Shown here in pieces: positions 19,001 through 26,552 of a stretch of 49,937 bases of DNA. Position 1 is the stretch's first letter. The number at the start of each line of letters is the position of its first letter. Where the stretch lies: the NCBI RefSeq assembly GCF_015207455.1, contig NZ_JADEWV010000018.1, forward strand, positions 1 to 49,937. The letters run 5' to 3'. Below the pieces are notes generated by a model, which made no database searches, was not told where the DNA came from, and saw nothing but the letters and a program-made list of their open reading frames with translations. The stretch is from Microcoleus sp. LEGE 07076. GTDB lineage: Bacteria; Cyanobacteriota; Cyanobacteriia; Cyanobacteriales; Microcoleaceae. Made by a program: the position numbers and the translations under genes.

Positions 19001-19157
19001 CGATGCGGCGGATGCGGTTGATAACGAGCGGATTTTTGAGCTGCTGTTGTCGGTTCCTGCGATTAGTCCTGGTTTCAGCAGGGCGATCGCCGATTTGGCG
19101 AATAACTTCCGGTGCGATCGGATTATCGATTTGATTGAGGAGTTTAGAAATCTTTAA
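16002..19157 (+). CDS. Hybrid histidine kinase REC-PAS3-HisKA-HATPase-REC
   Basis: This 1051-residue soluble protein starts at an ATG overlapping the preceding regulator gene. Domains: REC1 (about 5-125, SDYLMPNIKGDE), coiled coil (135-165), PAS1 (167-280), PAS2 of PAS_3 type (292-430, ending near TLMDITPRKLAE), PAS3 (436-555), HisKA with SNMSHELRTPLNAILGF (His580), HATPase with DTGSGISAQ and GTGLGLPISQQF, and REC2 with WMDMRMPVMDGYE (Asp882). A C-terminal helical tail of about 75 residues (QWVDELYDAADAVDNERIFE, then CDRIIDLIEEF) also occurs in the next kinase. As a hybrid it should autophosphorylate on His580 and pass phosphate to Asp882, then through a phosphotransfer protein not seen here. 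It ends a tight CBS-kinase-regulator-kinase operon. Confidence 0.95.
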   Translation: MNNKPVIICVDDEPIILESLKIELKKALGEEHLLEIAEGGEDALELIDELVAEGSEIVAVISDYLMPNIKGDELLKQIHKILPKTIKIMLTGQADLEAVANSIKYAKLYRYISKPWQSEDLKLTVKEAVNSYFMEKQLAEQNAQLQKLNQELETLVEERTAQLRLSEEKFAKAFRCSPNPITITRFKDGSYLEINEAFCQTIGYSAAEILDRTALDLNLWESIEARAKLFEMLGEKQVVRNYEFDWHTKSGELRTGLLSAEIIEIHGETCVISVIQDITDRKLAEEKLRGLAVSLAAAQRMARVGNWECDFSANTTTWSEELSQIFGLDSSQAPPTLTEFLKYVHPEDQQKWQTTIDAAIASGKSYSLEYRILRPELIIAADNCPSETGEGGFVRYIEARGEAVVNQQGQVTKLFKTLMDITPRKLAEIALAESEEKYRHLVETSQDIIWSCDAQGRLTFVNQAVKQIYGYDPEEMLGCSFGDFLAPAQIDRNRELQQRLLTGDAVFQYESIVLGKHGRPIDVNTKAIARLDADGNITGTTGTASDITERKQAEIALQQAKEEADRANRAKSEFLSNMSHELRTPLNAILGFTQLLARSTVLDADEQQYLGIISRSGEHLLALINNILQMSKIEVGLVTLNNSTFDLHRMLKNAEQMLKLPAEKKGLQLIFDSTPDLPQYVETDESKLRQVLINVVGNAIKFTAEGGVNLRVKHELLSNKDSGDIPRSENCCLLFEVEDTGSGISAQEMDNLFKPFVQTESGRKAQEGTGLGLPISQQFVQLMGGEMTVTSSVGKGSIFRFDVKVSLPNAVEIQVAQTARLVVGLEPGQPEYRILAVDDRLESRLLLVRMLASLGFAVRDAENGVEAVEIWSSWEPHLIWMDMRMPVMDGYEATKQIKAHLKGQATVIIALTASAFDEERSVILSAGCDDFVAKPFREEVILEKMAKYLGVRYVYDRAASPSSDAVAPGDVGAPETASLPFTLNASLFEGMPAQWVDELYDAADAVDNERIFELLLSVPAISPGFSRAIADLANNFRCDRIIDLIEEFRNL

Positions 19158-19253
19158 AGCAAGAGGGGAAAAGGAAGAAGACAGAAGGGAGGATTTGGGA
19201 CGATTGATCAAATAGTCGATCGACTATTTCATTCCCGGCTGCAGAATCTACGC

Positions 19254-19425
19254 CACATTCCAGGTTAATGAAGTACAGTAGCAGCAGGAATTGTGTGGTG
19301 TGAATCCGTAAGGTGCGTCGCTGCGAGATATTTGAGAGAACCTACATATAGACGCGGGCGACGCACCTTACACGGGATCTGGCAAGATTATGTGTACGAC
19401 ATATACATGGAATATGCTGTATAGC
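19254..19425. repeat. MITE-like element with GTGTACGACATATACATGGA end, copy 1
   Basis: The left end has attccaggttaatgaagtac then agtagca. The right end, gtgtacgacatatacatgga (from 19392), then atatgctgtata, is nearly identical to 31796-31827. Inside, gtaaggtgcgtcg (19308-19320) and cgacgcaccttac (19359-19371) form a perfect 13-bp inverted repeat. The outer ends are imperfect inverted repeats of each other (attcca). Confidence 0.6.
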
Positions 19426-19504
19426 TATGTAGGGAGCGACGAAGAGCACCTTACCGCTATAATTGGCGCGTCAGACCACTTTTTTGCCTGAGTGCTATCC
19501 CCGT

Positions 19505-19530
19505 AAAAAAACCCGGTTTCTTGGGTTTTT
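19505..19530. repeat. Hairpin AAAAACCC-GGGTTTTT
   Basis: aaaaaaaccc (19505-19514) and gggttttt (19523-19530) pair around ggtttctt. A related string, aagaaaccgggtttttt, occurs near 45060, so this is probably a dispersed palindrome; terminator activity is possible in either direction. Confidence 0.5.
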
Positions 19531-19643
19531 GTGCGTAAGTTAGGTAAATATACAAGCAGTCGAGTCACGAGCAAGTGCTATAATTACGATTTAACAAGTT
19601 TTCATAATTTCCGGACTTCTCAATTTAACAAAAAATACCATCA

Positions 19644-21581
19644 ATGACTAGCAATCAAACAGAAGATAATAAAGGCAAAATATTAATTGTTGACGACACC
19701 CCAGAAAATTTGCAAGTTTTATCAGCAACCCTGTCGGATCGCGGGTACAAAGTCCGGGGCGTAATTAACGGCAAAATGGCAATCAGAGCAGCGCGATCGG
19801 GTTCTCCAGATTTGATTTTGCTCGACATCAAAATGCCGGAAATGGACGGCTACGAAGTCTGCACGGAGATCAAAGCCGATCCGAAGACAGCAGAAATTCC
19901 GGTTATTTTTATCAGCGCTTTAGATGAAGTCTTGGACAAAGTAACAGCGTTTCAAGTTGGAGGGGTCGATTATATCACAAAACCGTTTCATGTAGCAGAA
20001 GTTTTAGCGCGAATCGAACACCAATTGACTATCCAAAGACTGAAAAGACAATTAATCGATCGCAATACCGAACTGCAACAAGAAATAATAGAACGCAAAA
20101 AAGCCGAAGAAGCCGCAGCCGCTGCATCGCTCGCAAAAAGCCAATTCGTTGCCAACATGAGCCACGAATTGCGGACTCCCCTGAACGCCATCTTGGGTTT
20201 CAGCCAAGTCATGAGCCGCGACTCTTTACTGAGTCACGAAAATATCGAAAACCTCGGAATTATTAACCGCAGCGGTCAACATTTGCTGGAACTAATTAAC
20301 GATGTTTTAGACTTGTCGAAAATAGAAGCTGGGATAATTGGCTTAGATGAACGCAGTTTTGACCTTTATCAACTCCTCGACACTCTCGAAGAGATGTTTC
20401 TAATCAAAGCTGAAACCAAAAATTTGCAACTGATATTTTCCGTGGAGTCGAATGTTCCCCAATATATAAAAACTGACGAAAAAAAGCTGCGTGTCTGCTT
20501 GATTAACCTGCTGGGAAATGCCATAAAGTTTACCGAAAACGGCGGCAGGATTTGGCTGCGCGCGAGCGTGGAAGGCAAGCAGCAGCCCGCAGCATCGGAA
20601 AATTCTTCTAATTCTAGCTGCGCCGAGCAAGATTTAATTTTGTTTGAAGTTGAAGACACGGGAGTTGGCATAGCAGCAGCAGAAATTGATAGTTTATTTG
20701 ATGCTTTCGTGCAAACAGAAGCAGGCAAACAAGCGGCTGACGGTACGGGATTGGGTTTAACAATTACTAAAAGATTTGTAGAGATAATGGGGGGAGAGAT
20801 TTGGGTAGACAGTGTTTTAGGTGAGGGAACCAGTTTTAAATTTAACATCCGAGTATTTCCTGCTATTTCGTCGGAAATAACAGTCGCGACTTGGCAGCGG
20901 GTAATCGGATTGGAACCAGATCAACCAGTTTATCGGATTTTAGCAGTTGACGACAATCAAGAAAATCGGCTGCTGCTGGTGAAAATACTGCAACCAATTG
21001 GTTTTGAAGTCAGAGAAGCGGAAAACGGCTTGCAAGCTGTTGAACTATGGGAAAGTTGGCAGCCGGATTTAATTTGGCTGGATACGCGAATGCCAGTAAT
21101 GGACGGTTTTGAAGCTGTCAGACAAATTAGAGCTAAAGAGAAACCAACTAAGTCGCGAACTGTAATTATTGCTCTGACTGCTAGCACTTTTGAGGAAAGA
21201 AAAGGCGAAATTATTGCCGCAGGTTGCGACGATTTTGTGCGGAAACCTTTTCAAGAACAAATCCTTTTTGATAAGATAGCTTGCTACTTGGGAGCGCACT
21301 ATATTTATCAAGAGTTGCCCCGACAGGAACCGGGGGCTTTGCGGCGTTATTTTGTGATGGAAAAACCCGATTCATTTTTCGAGCCGCTGCTAGCCCAGAT
21401 GCCTCGAAGTTGGGTGCAGGAACTCTACGACGCAGCTAATGATGTTAATGAAGAATTGGCGATTCAAATTGTCGATCGCATTTCTGAAAGTCATCCTACT
21501 TTAGCTAATGGTTTAAAAGATTTGCTTGTGGATTATCGGCTCGACAGGATAGTGGATTTAACTCAATCGAGTTTAAAATAA
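19644..21581 (+). CDS. Hybrid histidine kinase REC-HisKA-HATPase-REC
   Basis: This 645-residue soluble protein has REC1 (about 12-130; VDDTPENLQVL, acceptor Asp61 in LLDIKMPEMDGYE, Lys in YITKPF), a coiled coil (RNTELQQEIIERKKAEEAAA), HisKA with VANMSHELRTPLNAILGFSQ (His174), HATPase with DTGVGIAA and DGTGLGLTITKRF, REC2 (about 430-545, acceptor Asp480 in WLDTRMPVMDGFE) and a C-terminal helical tail (PRSWVQELYDAANDVNEELA, then LDRIVDLTQ) shared with the 16002-19157 kinase. There is no PAS sensor, so input probably comes by phosphorylation of REC1. The next gene starts immediately after the stop, so the two are probably one transcript and functional partners. Confidence 0.95.
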   Translation: MTSNQTEDNKGKILIVDDTPENLQVLSATLSDRGYKVRGVINGKMAIRAARSGSPDLILLDIKMPEMDGYEVCTEIKADPKTAEIPVIFISALDEVLDKVTAFQVGGVDYITKPFHVAEVLARIEHQLTIQRLKRQLIDRNTELQQEIIERKKAEEAAAAASLAKSQFVANMSHELRTPLNAILGFSQVMSRDSLLSHENIENLGIINRSGQHLLELINDVLDLSKIEAGIIGLDERSFDLYQLLDTLEEMFLIKAETKNLQLIFSVESNVPQYIKTDEKKLRVCLINLLGNAIKFTENGGRIWLRASVEGKQQPAASENSSNSSCAEQDLILFEVEDTGVGIAAAEIDSLFDAFVQTEAGKQAADGTGLGLTITKRFVEIMGGEIWVDSVLGEGTSFKFNIRVFPAISSEITVATWQRVIGLEPDQPVYRILAVDDNQENRLLLVKILQPIGFEVREAENGLQAVELWESWQPDLIWLDTRMPVMDGFEAVRQIRAKEKPTKSRTVIIALTASTFEERKGEIIAAGCDDFVRKPFQEQILFDKIACYLGAHYIYQELPRQEPGALRRYFVMEKPDSFFEPLLAQMPRSWVQELYDAANDVNEELAIQIVDRISESHPTLANGLKDLLVDYRLDRIVDLTQSSLK

Positions 21582-23489
21582 ATGGATAACAGCCAAATTA
21601 AAATATTGGTGGTAGACGACCAACCGAGCAATCTGCGGTTTTTATCCAAGCTGCTAACAGCCCAGGGGTATCAAGTTTACCGAGCTATTTGCGGTCAACT
21701 GGGGTTGAATGCGGCGATCGCCCATTGTCCCGATTTAATTTTGCTCGACATTAGAATGCCGGAAATGAACGGTTATGAAGTTTGTCGCCGACTGAAATCG
21801 ACAGCGGAAACTGCACAAATTCCGGTGATTTTTTTAAGCGTACTAGATGATATTAACGATAAATTACAGGCTTTTCGAGTTGGCGGCGCGGACTATATTG
21901 CCAAACCCTTTCAAATAGAGGAAGTTTTAGCGCGCATCGACAAGCAAGTCAGCTTGCAAAAACTGCAACAGCAACTAAAAGAGCAAAACGCTGAACTGAA
22001 ACAGTCGCAGTCGCTGCTTGCTAGCGTCTTAAACAGTTCCTTAGACGGTGTGATGGCTTATTCTGCCGTCCGCAACAATCAGGGAAATATTGTGGATTTC
22101 CAGTGGCTGCTAGTCAACCGTGCTGCTGAAAAAATTGCGGATATGCCATTAAATGAGATAGTTGGCAAGTATTTGTTGGCCGAAATTCTCCAAGCCCGCA
22201 ACAGCGATTTATTTGATTTGTACGTTTCTGTGGTAGAAACAGGAGAAACTGTAGACCAAGAATTTTATTACGAACACGATCGAGATACAGGTGTTTGGCT
22301 GCACATTGTCGCGGTCAAATTAAACGACGGTCTGGCCGTAACATTTCGCAATATAACCGATCGCAAACGAGCAGAAATTGCCCTGCGAGAAAGCGAAGAA
22401 CGCTTCCGCGCGATCTTCGAGCAAGCGGCAGTGGGCATAGCGAAAACCGCGCTCTGCGGTCAATTTATACGGGTGAATCCCGGCTTTTGTCAAATTGTCC
22501 GCTATGCAGAATCGGAATTGTTGCAGCTTCATTGGCGAGCAATTACTCATCCCGATGACATCGAAGCTGACACTGAATCCGTGCGCTTGCTGTTGTCGGG
22601 GGAGATGCAAACTTTTTCTATGGAAAAGCGTTTGATCGGCAAAGATGGGGAAGTGCACTGGGCGAATGTTACTGTTTCGGCAATGCGCGATGCTGAGGGG
22701 ACGGCGCAGTATTTGATTTGTGCGATCGAGGATATTTCCGAGCGCAAGCTGGTACAAGAACTGCTGCAAGCGAGTTTAGAGACTCAAACCCGCTACGCTG
22801 AAGAATTAATTCGTTCTAATGCCGAACTAGAGCAGTTTGCTTACGTGGCTTCTCACGATTTGCAAGCGCCTTTGAACACGATTGCCGGCTATGCTAAACT
22901 ATTAGAAAAGCGCTGTAACAACCAACTTGATACCCAAGCAAATAAATTTATCGGCAATATTGTGAATTCTTGCGTGCGGATGCAGGCGCTGATTGATGAT
23001 TTGCTGGAGTATTCGCGGGTGGGTCGCAGTCCGAAATGTTTCGATCTGATTGATTGCAATCTGGTTTTTGAGGATGCTTGCGCTAATTTGCAGTTGGCGC
23101 TCCGCCAGAATCAAGCTACTGTAACTAGGGGCGATTTGCCAACAATCGCAGGTGACAATTTTCAACTGCTGCAACTGTTTCAAAATTTAATTGGCAATGC
23201 CATTAAGTACCGCAGCAGCTCCGCGCCGATAGTACAGGTGGGTGCCGGGCGTGAAGGTGATAACTGGGTGTTTTCGGTGCAGGACAACGGTATTGGTATT
23301 GCCGAACAGCACCATCCGCGAATTTTTCAGATTTTTCAGCGCTTGCACACGCAAAAAGAGTATTCGGGAACCGGTATTGGTTTGGCGATTTGTCAAAGAA
23401 TTGTCGATCGGCACGGCGGCCGCCTTTGGGTAGAATCAGCGCCCGGTAGAGGCTCGACTTTTTATTTTTGTATTCCTGTAGCAAAGTGA
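21582..23489 (+). CDS. REC-PAS-PAS-histidine kinase (phytochrome-like DHp)
   Basis: ATG follows the TAA of the previous gene with no gap. The 635-residue protein has REC (about 6-125; VDDQPSNLRFL, Asp56 in LLDIRMPEMNGYE, YIAKPF), PAS1 (about 148-262, ending RNITDRKRAE), PAS2 (273-390, RFRAIFEQAAVGIAKT, ending IEDISERKLVQE), then a DHp of the phytochrome-kinase type, ELEQFAYVASHDLQAPLNTI (His425), and an ATPase domain with LIGNAIKYRSS, DNGIGIAEQHHPRIF and YSGTGIGLAICQRI. Kinases with the ASHDLQAPL motif often pair with small Rcp1-type receivers, and such a receiver is encoded about 600 bp downstream (24083-24538). This pairing is an inference. No membrane segment is evident. Confidence 0.95.
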   Translation: MDNSQIKILVVDDQPSNLRFLSKLLTAQGYQVYRAICGQLGLNAAIAHCPDLILLDIRMPEMNGYEVCRRLKSTAETAQIPVIFLSVLDDINDKLQAFRVGGADYIAKPFQIEEVLARIDKQVSLQKLQQQLKEQNAELKQSQSLLASVLNSSLDGVMAYSAVRNNQGNIVDFQWLLVNRAAEKIADMPLNEIVGKYLLAEILQARNSDLFDLYVSVVETGETVDQEFYYEHDRDTGVWLHIVAVKLNDGLAVTFRNITDRKRAEIALRESEERFRAIFEQAAVGIAKTALCGQFIRVNPGFCQIVRYAESELLQLHWRAITHPDDIEADTESVRLLLSGEMQTFSMEKRLIGKDGEVHWANVTVSAMRDAEGTAQYLICAIEDISERKLVQELLQASLETQTRYAEELIRSNAELEQFAYVASHDLQAPLNTIAGYAKLLEKRCNNQLDTQANKFIGNIVNSCVRMQALIDDLLEYSRVGRSPKCFDLIDCNLVFEDACANLQLALRQNQATVTRGDLPTIAGDNFQLLQLFQNLIGNAIKYRSSSAPIVQVGAGREGDNWVFSVQDNGIGIAEQHHPRIFQIFQRLHTQKEYSGTGIGLAICQRIVDRHGGRLWVESAPGRGSTFYFCIPVAK

Positions 23490-24082
23490 AGTCAGGAGTC
23501 CGCCCGGAGCAGTCAACAGCCATTTGAGATTTGAGATTTGAGATTGGGGAATTGGGGCATTGGGCATTGGGAATAGGTGTCCGGGTTTGGATTGCGGGCT
23601 GACATTTGGATTTTTTGGGGAAACTGGTTTTACTGAAACTTTAAATAACTTTATCTGTTCTTTACACAAATTGTGGTAAAAGTGTAGCATATTCACTGAT
23701 GACATTGAGTTCAAAATCCATCAAGATAAATGTATTAGCTCGATCCTTATACAACTTAATAATCAGCGGTGCATGCAAGACTTGTCAGTTTATTTCTTCT
23801 CAATCCCGAGCATCTTGCTTTGGGATGCAGTAGTTTACCTAGTAATTGGGGAACTAGCATTTGTGATGTCTTTGTATTGTGCAGGTTGTCGGACAGGCTG
23901 CCAAGTGAAACAAGCAGGATTGGTAAAGGTTTGCAAATCAGGCAAAACCGCAAATTGCTGCAACACAAATTCAATTTTTTCAGCTTGGTTTGCCGGATGA
24001 GGACGACAGATGCTTTGCAGGCGATCGGACGGCGTTCCAAGTCCCGCCACCTCATAAAAATAGTTTGCGGTGAGGCAAAGCC
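23490..24082. other. Intergenic region without a supported gene
   Basis: About 23521-23575 is degenerate heptamer repeat (tttgagatttgagatttgag, then ttggggcattgggcattggg). The rest includes plus-strand frames of up to 105 codons (23769-24086) that look compositionally random and overlap in several frames. No RNA gene was recognised. The region carries the leader of the Rcp1-like gene. Confidence 0.55.
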
Positions 24083-24538
24083 GTGAGTTATAAGCAGAAA
24101 CAATTTACTCTTTTAATAGCAAACGATGACGAGGATACGCGCTTTTTGATGCAGGAAGCAATCCGAGAAGTTCGATTGACAGTTAAAATCGAATTTGTGG
24201 AAAATGGAGAAGAAGTGCTAGACTATTTGTACCGTCGCGGTGAATATGCTGGTAGCAGCAATTGGCATCAGCCAGACTTGATACTTTTGGATCTGAATAT
24301 GCCGAGGCTGGACGGGCGAGAAACACTAACTTCGATCAAAGCTGACCCGGATATGCAACAAATTCCGGTTGCGATTCTCACAACGTCGCACCGCAGCGGA
24401 GATATTTTGCTTTGCTACCGCTTGGGTGCTAATTCTTTTATATCGAAACCAGTCACTTTTGAAGGATTGGTTGAAGTAATGAAGACTTTATGTCAGTATT
24501 GGTTTGAAATCGTTTCGCTCCCGCGCCTGGATCTGTAA
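24083..24538 (+). CDS. Rcp1-like single-domain response regulator
   Basis: This 151-residue protein starts at GTG 24083, the first start that gives the receiver N-terminus (QKQFTLLIANDDEDTRFLMQ). Features of the Rcp1 subgroup are NDDED (Asp15, Asp16), the phrase FVENGEEVLDYLYRRGEY, acceptor Asp70 in LLDLNMPRLDGRE, the Thr-Thr in ILTTSH, and Lys in SFISKPVTFEGLVEVM. Rcp1 proteins receive phosphate from phytochrome-type kinases; the kinase ending at 23489 has that DHp type. No output domain is attached. Confidence 0.93.
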   Translation: MSYKQKQFTLLIANDDEDTRFLMQEAIREVRLTVKIEFVENGEEVLDYLYRRGEYAGSSNWHQPDLILLDLNMPRLDGRETLTSIKADPDMQQIPVAILTTSHRSGDILLCYRLGANSFISKPVTFEGLVEVMKTLCQYWFEIVSLPRLDL

Positions 24539-24663
24539 GCTTTAATTGACGTTGACATCGATAGTGTGAGTGTAGGCTACATTTGATAGACCGACATATT
24601 GCAGGGTAAGTATAGATTTCAAAACTAAAAAGTTTCATTCAAATCGCTCCGAACGCTATAGTT

Positions 24664-26352
24664 GTGTTAACACGTAACCAATCTCTAAAAATTTTGTTGG
24701 TTGAGGATGACCTCGCAGATGCGACGCTGATCGAAGACCTTTTAGGGTCATTCAGCGAGTCTCTGTTTCGGCTTCAAACTGTTAAGTCTCTGGAGATGGG
24801 ACTGGCGTGTCTGGAAGCAGAAAAGTTTGACGCGGTACTGTTAGATTTGTCAATGTCAGACGGCTTGGGGGGAAGCGAGGAGATCGCGGTATTGAAAGCC
24901 CGATCGCCCACAGTGCCGATTGTGGTGCTGACAGATATCAATGACGATAATACGGCGCTGTCGCTATTGCGATCGGGCGCTCAAGATTGTTTGGTAAAGG
25001 GAAGATTTCACAGAACTCTGCTGGTGAGGGCAATCCATTACGCGATCGAACGGCAGCGCATCGAAGAACAATTGCGGCAGCAAGCTATCCGAGAGCGGCT
25101 GCTGGGACAAATGATCGAACATATTCGATCGTCAATAGACGCGGCGAGCATTCTCCAAAGTACCGTCGCAGAAGTGCGCCAATTCCTCAAAACAGACCGG
25201 GTTTTAATTTATCGCTGTCAGGATTGGGCGTCTCAACTCGACGGGGAAGAGCAAAAAGGTGCGATCGTCGCAGGTGATGGTTTGCCGTTGGGTTATATCG
25301 AAAACCAAAGTATTAGTGCTGCTTTGGCCGTGTCGTGCTTTTTTTTGGTAGAATCTCAGTCGGTACAAGCAATAGCAGATGTCAGCTCTGCCGAATTGGC
25401 TGGCAGTTGCAAAGAGTTGCTGGCAGATTGTGAAATTGCAGCAGTTTTAAGCGTGCCAATTTGGCAATCTGGCGACTGGGAAACGGCTTTTCAAAGACGA
25501 CAAGGCATTGTTTTGGAACCAGAAAAAATAGCAGGTGCAGCCGAAGATGATCTCTGGCTGCCGGCTTTGGCCAAACCGCAGGCGCAGGGTTCAAGCGCGC
25601 CGGATTTGAGGGGTGAAAATGGCAATAGTTTGTGGGGAATGCTGACAGCGTACAATTGCAGCGGTGTTAGGGAATGGCAGCAGTGGGAAATAGATTTTTT
25701 GCAGCAGTTGGCGAATCAAGTGGCGATCGCGATCGAACAATCTCAACTTTACCGCCAGCTAGCAATAGCCAATCAAAAATTGCAGGAACTGGCAACTACT
25801 GACGGGCTGACGGGCATTGCCAACCGCCGCCAGTTCGATCGCGTTTTGATGTTGGAGTGCCGCCGGTTGGCAAGACAGGAACTGCCGCTGTCTTTAATTA
25901 TGTTTGACATCGACTTTTTTAAACTTTACAACGACTTTTACGGCCACGTCGGCGGCGACGATTGTTTGCGCCAAGTTGCCGGGGCGATCGCCTCTGCTGC
26001 CAAGCGGGCTGGGGATTTGGCAGCCCGCTACGGCGGCGAAGAATTTGCAGTAGTGCTGCCCAACACCAGTGCCGAAGGGGCAAACGTTGTCGCCCGGAAA
26101 ATTTGCGACGATATCGCCAGCTTGAAACTGCCTCACGCGCGATCGCCGATCGGCTCTTATGTTACCCTCAGTTGCGGCATTGCGACAGCGATTCCTGCTG
26201 AGGAGGAATCTCCCGACACTCTAATTCGCAGCGCTGATAGCGCCCTTTACCAAGCCAAAACTGAAGGCAAAAATCGGATTTGTCACGCGGGCAGAAATGC
26301 TCGGCGGTTGGAACCCGCGTCTTGTCAAACGATGTCCGCTTCTGCGGACTGA
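24664..26352 (+). CDS. REC-GAF-GGDEF diguanylate cyclase
   Basis: This 562-residue protein starts at GTG 24664. REC spans about 8-130 (VEDDLADATLI; acceptor Asp61 in LLDLSMSDGLGG), with a GAF domain about 150-370 (VRQFLKTDRVLIYRCQDW, then WGMLTAYNCSG and ANQVAIAIEQSQLY) and a GGDEF domain about 378-545 (TTDGLTGIANRRQFDRVL, active-site RYGGEEFAVVLPN with GGEEF at 457-461). An RxxD inhibitory site (RAGD, 448-451) lies at the standard five-residue spacing, so product inhibition is expected. It should make cyclic-di-GMP from two GTP when REC is phosphorylated and/or GAF is occupied. The last 16 or so residues ([17 protein letters not shown]) and the stop TGA are encoded by a dispersed hairpin repeat. 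The 3' end overlaps the convergent giant kinase gene by 28 bp. Confidence 0.95.
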   Translation: MLTRNQSLKILLVEDDLADATLIEDLLGSFSESLFRLQTVKSLEMGLACLEAEKFDAVLLDLSMSDGLGGSEEIAVLKARSPTVPIVVLTDINDDNTALSLLRSGAQDCLVKGRFHRTLLVRAIHYAIERQRIEEQLRQQAIRERLLGQMIEHIRSSIDAASILQSTVAEVRQFLKTDRVLIYRCQDWASQLDGEEQKGAIVAGDGLPLGYIENQSISAALAVSCFFLVESQSVQAIADVSSAELAGSCKELLADCEIAAVLSVPIWQSGDWETAFQRRQGIVLEPEKIAGAAEDDLWLPALAKPQAQGSSAPDLRGENGNSLWGMLTAYNCSGVREWQQWEIDFLQQLANQVAIAIEQSQLYRQLAIANQKLQELATTDGLTGIANRRQFDRVLMLECRRLARQELPLSLIMFDIDFFKLYNDFYGHVGGDDCLRQVAGAIASAAKRAGDLAARYGGEEFAVVLPNTSAEGANVVARKICDDIASLKLPHARSPIGSYVTLSCGIATAIPAEEESPDTLIRSADSALYQAKTEGKNRICHAGRNARRLEPASCQTMSASAD

Positions 26353-26552
26353 GAAATCTGGAATTTGAGAGAAATCCTCGGCGGTTTCCAACCGCCGGGG
26401 TTTTTCTTGAACCCGCGGAGGCGGGTTTTGTTTGACAAGACGCGGTTTCCAACCGCCGGGGTTTTTCTCTTGAACTTTTGCAAGAGGTCTATTGAACCTG
26501 CTTGGCATGGATTTTGTTTTTGCAAACCTGGGTTCCAACCGCCGGGATTTTT
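26302..26552. repeat. Cluster of GGCGGTTGGAAACCGCC palindromes and GC hairpins between convergent genes
   Basis: Visible units: a GCGGTTGGAACCCGC palindrome from about 26303 with gtccgcttctgcggac (26334-26349) and tgagaaat; ggcggtttccaaccgcc (26380-26396); aacccgcggaggcgggtt (26410-26427); gcggtttccaaccgc (26442-26456); and ggttccaaccgccggga (from 26531). The units near 26302-26350 and 26410-26456 are inverted copies of one another with a shared gacaaga/tcttgtc spacer. They form the 3' ends of both flanking genes and could work as a two-way terminator. Confidence 0.8.

Larger units (their letters stand above)
19158..19643. other. Intergenic region with an inverted-repeat element and an AAAACCC hairpin
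   Basis: Nothing coding was recognised. About 19254-19425 is an element related to 31655-31827 (listed separately), and 19505-19530 is a hairpin with an eight-pair AAAAACCC/GGGTTTTT stem. That hairpin may act as a terminator or be another dispersed palindrome. Confidence 0.6.

Noticed and set aside
20369-20848. 159-codon minus-strand frame within the hybrid kinase
   Set aside because: It is a shadow of the HATPase coding region.
23769-24086. Plus-strand frames of 75-105 codons before the Rcp1-like gene
   Set aside because: Several frames overlap, composition looks random and none has a good start signal.
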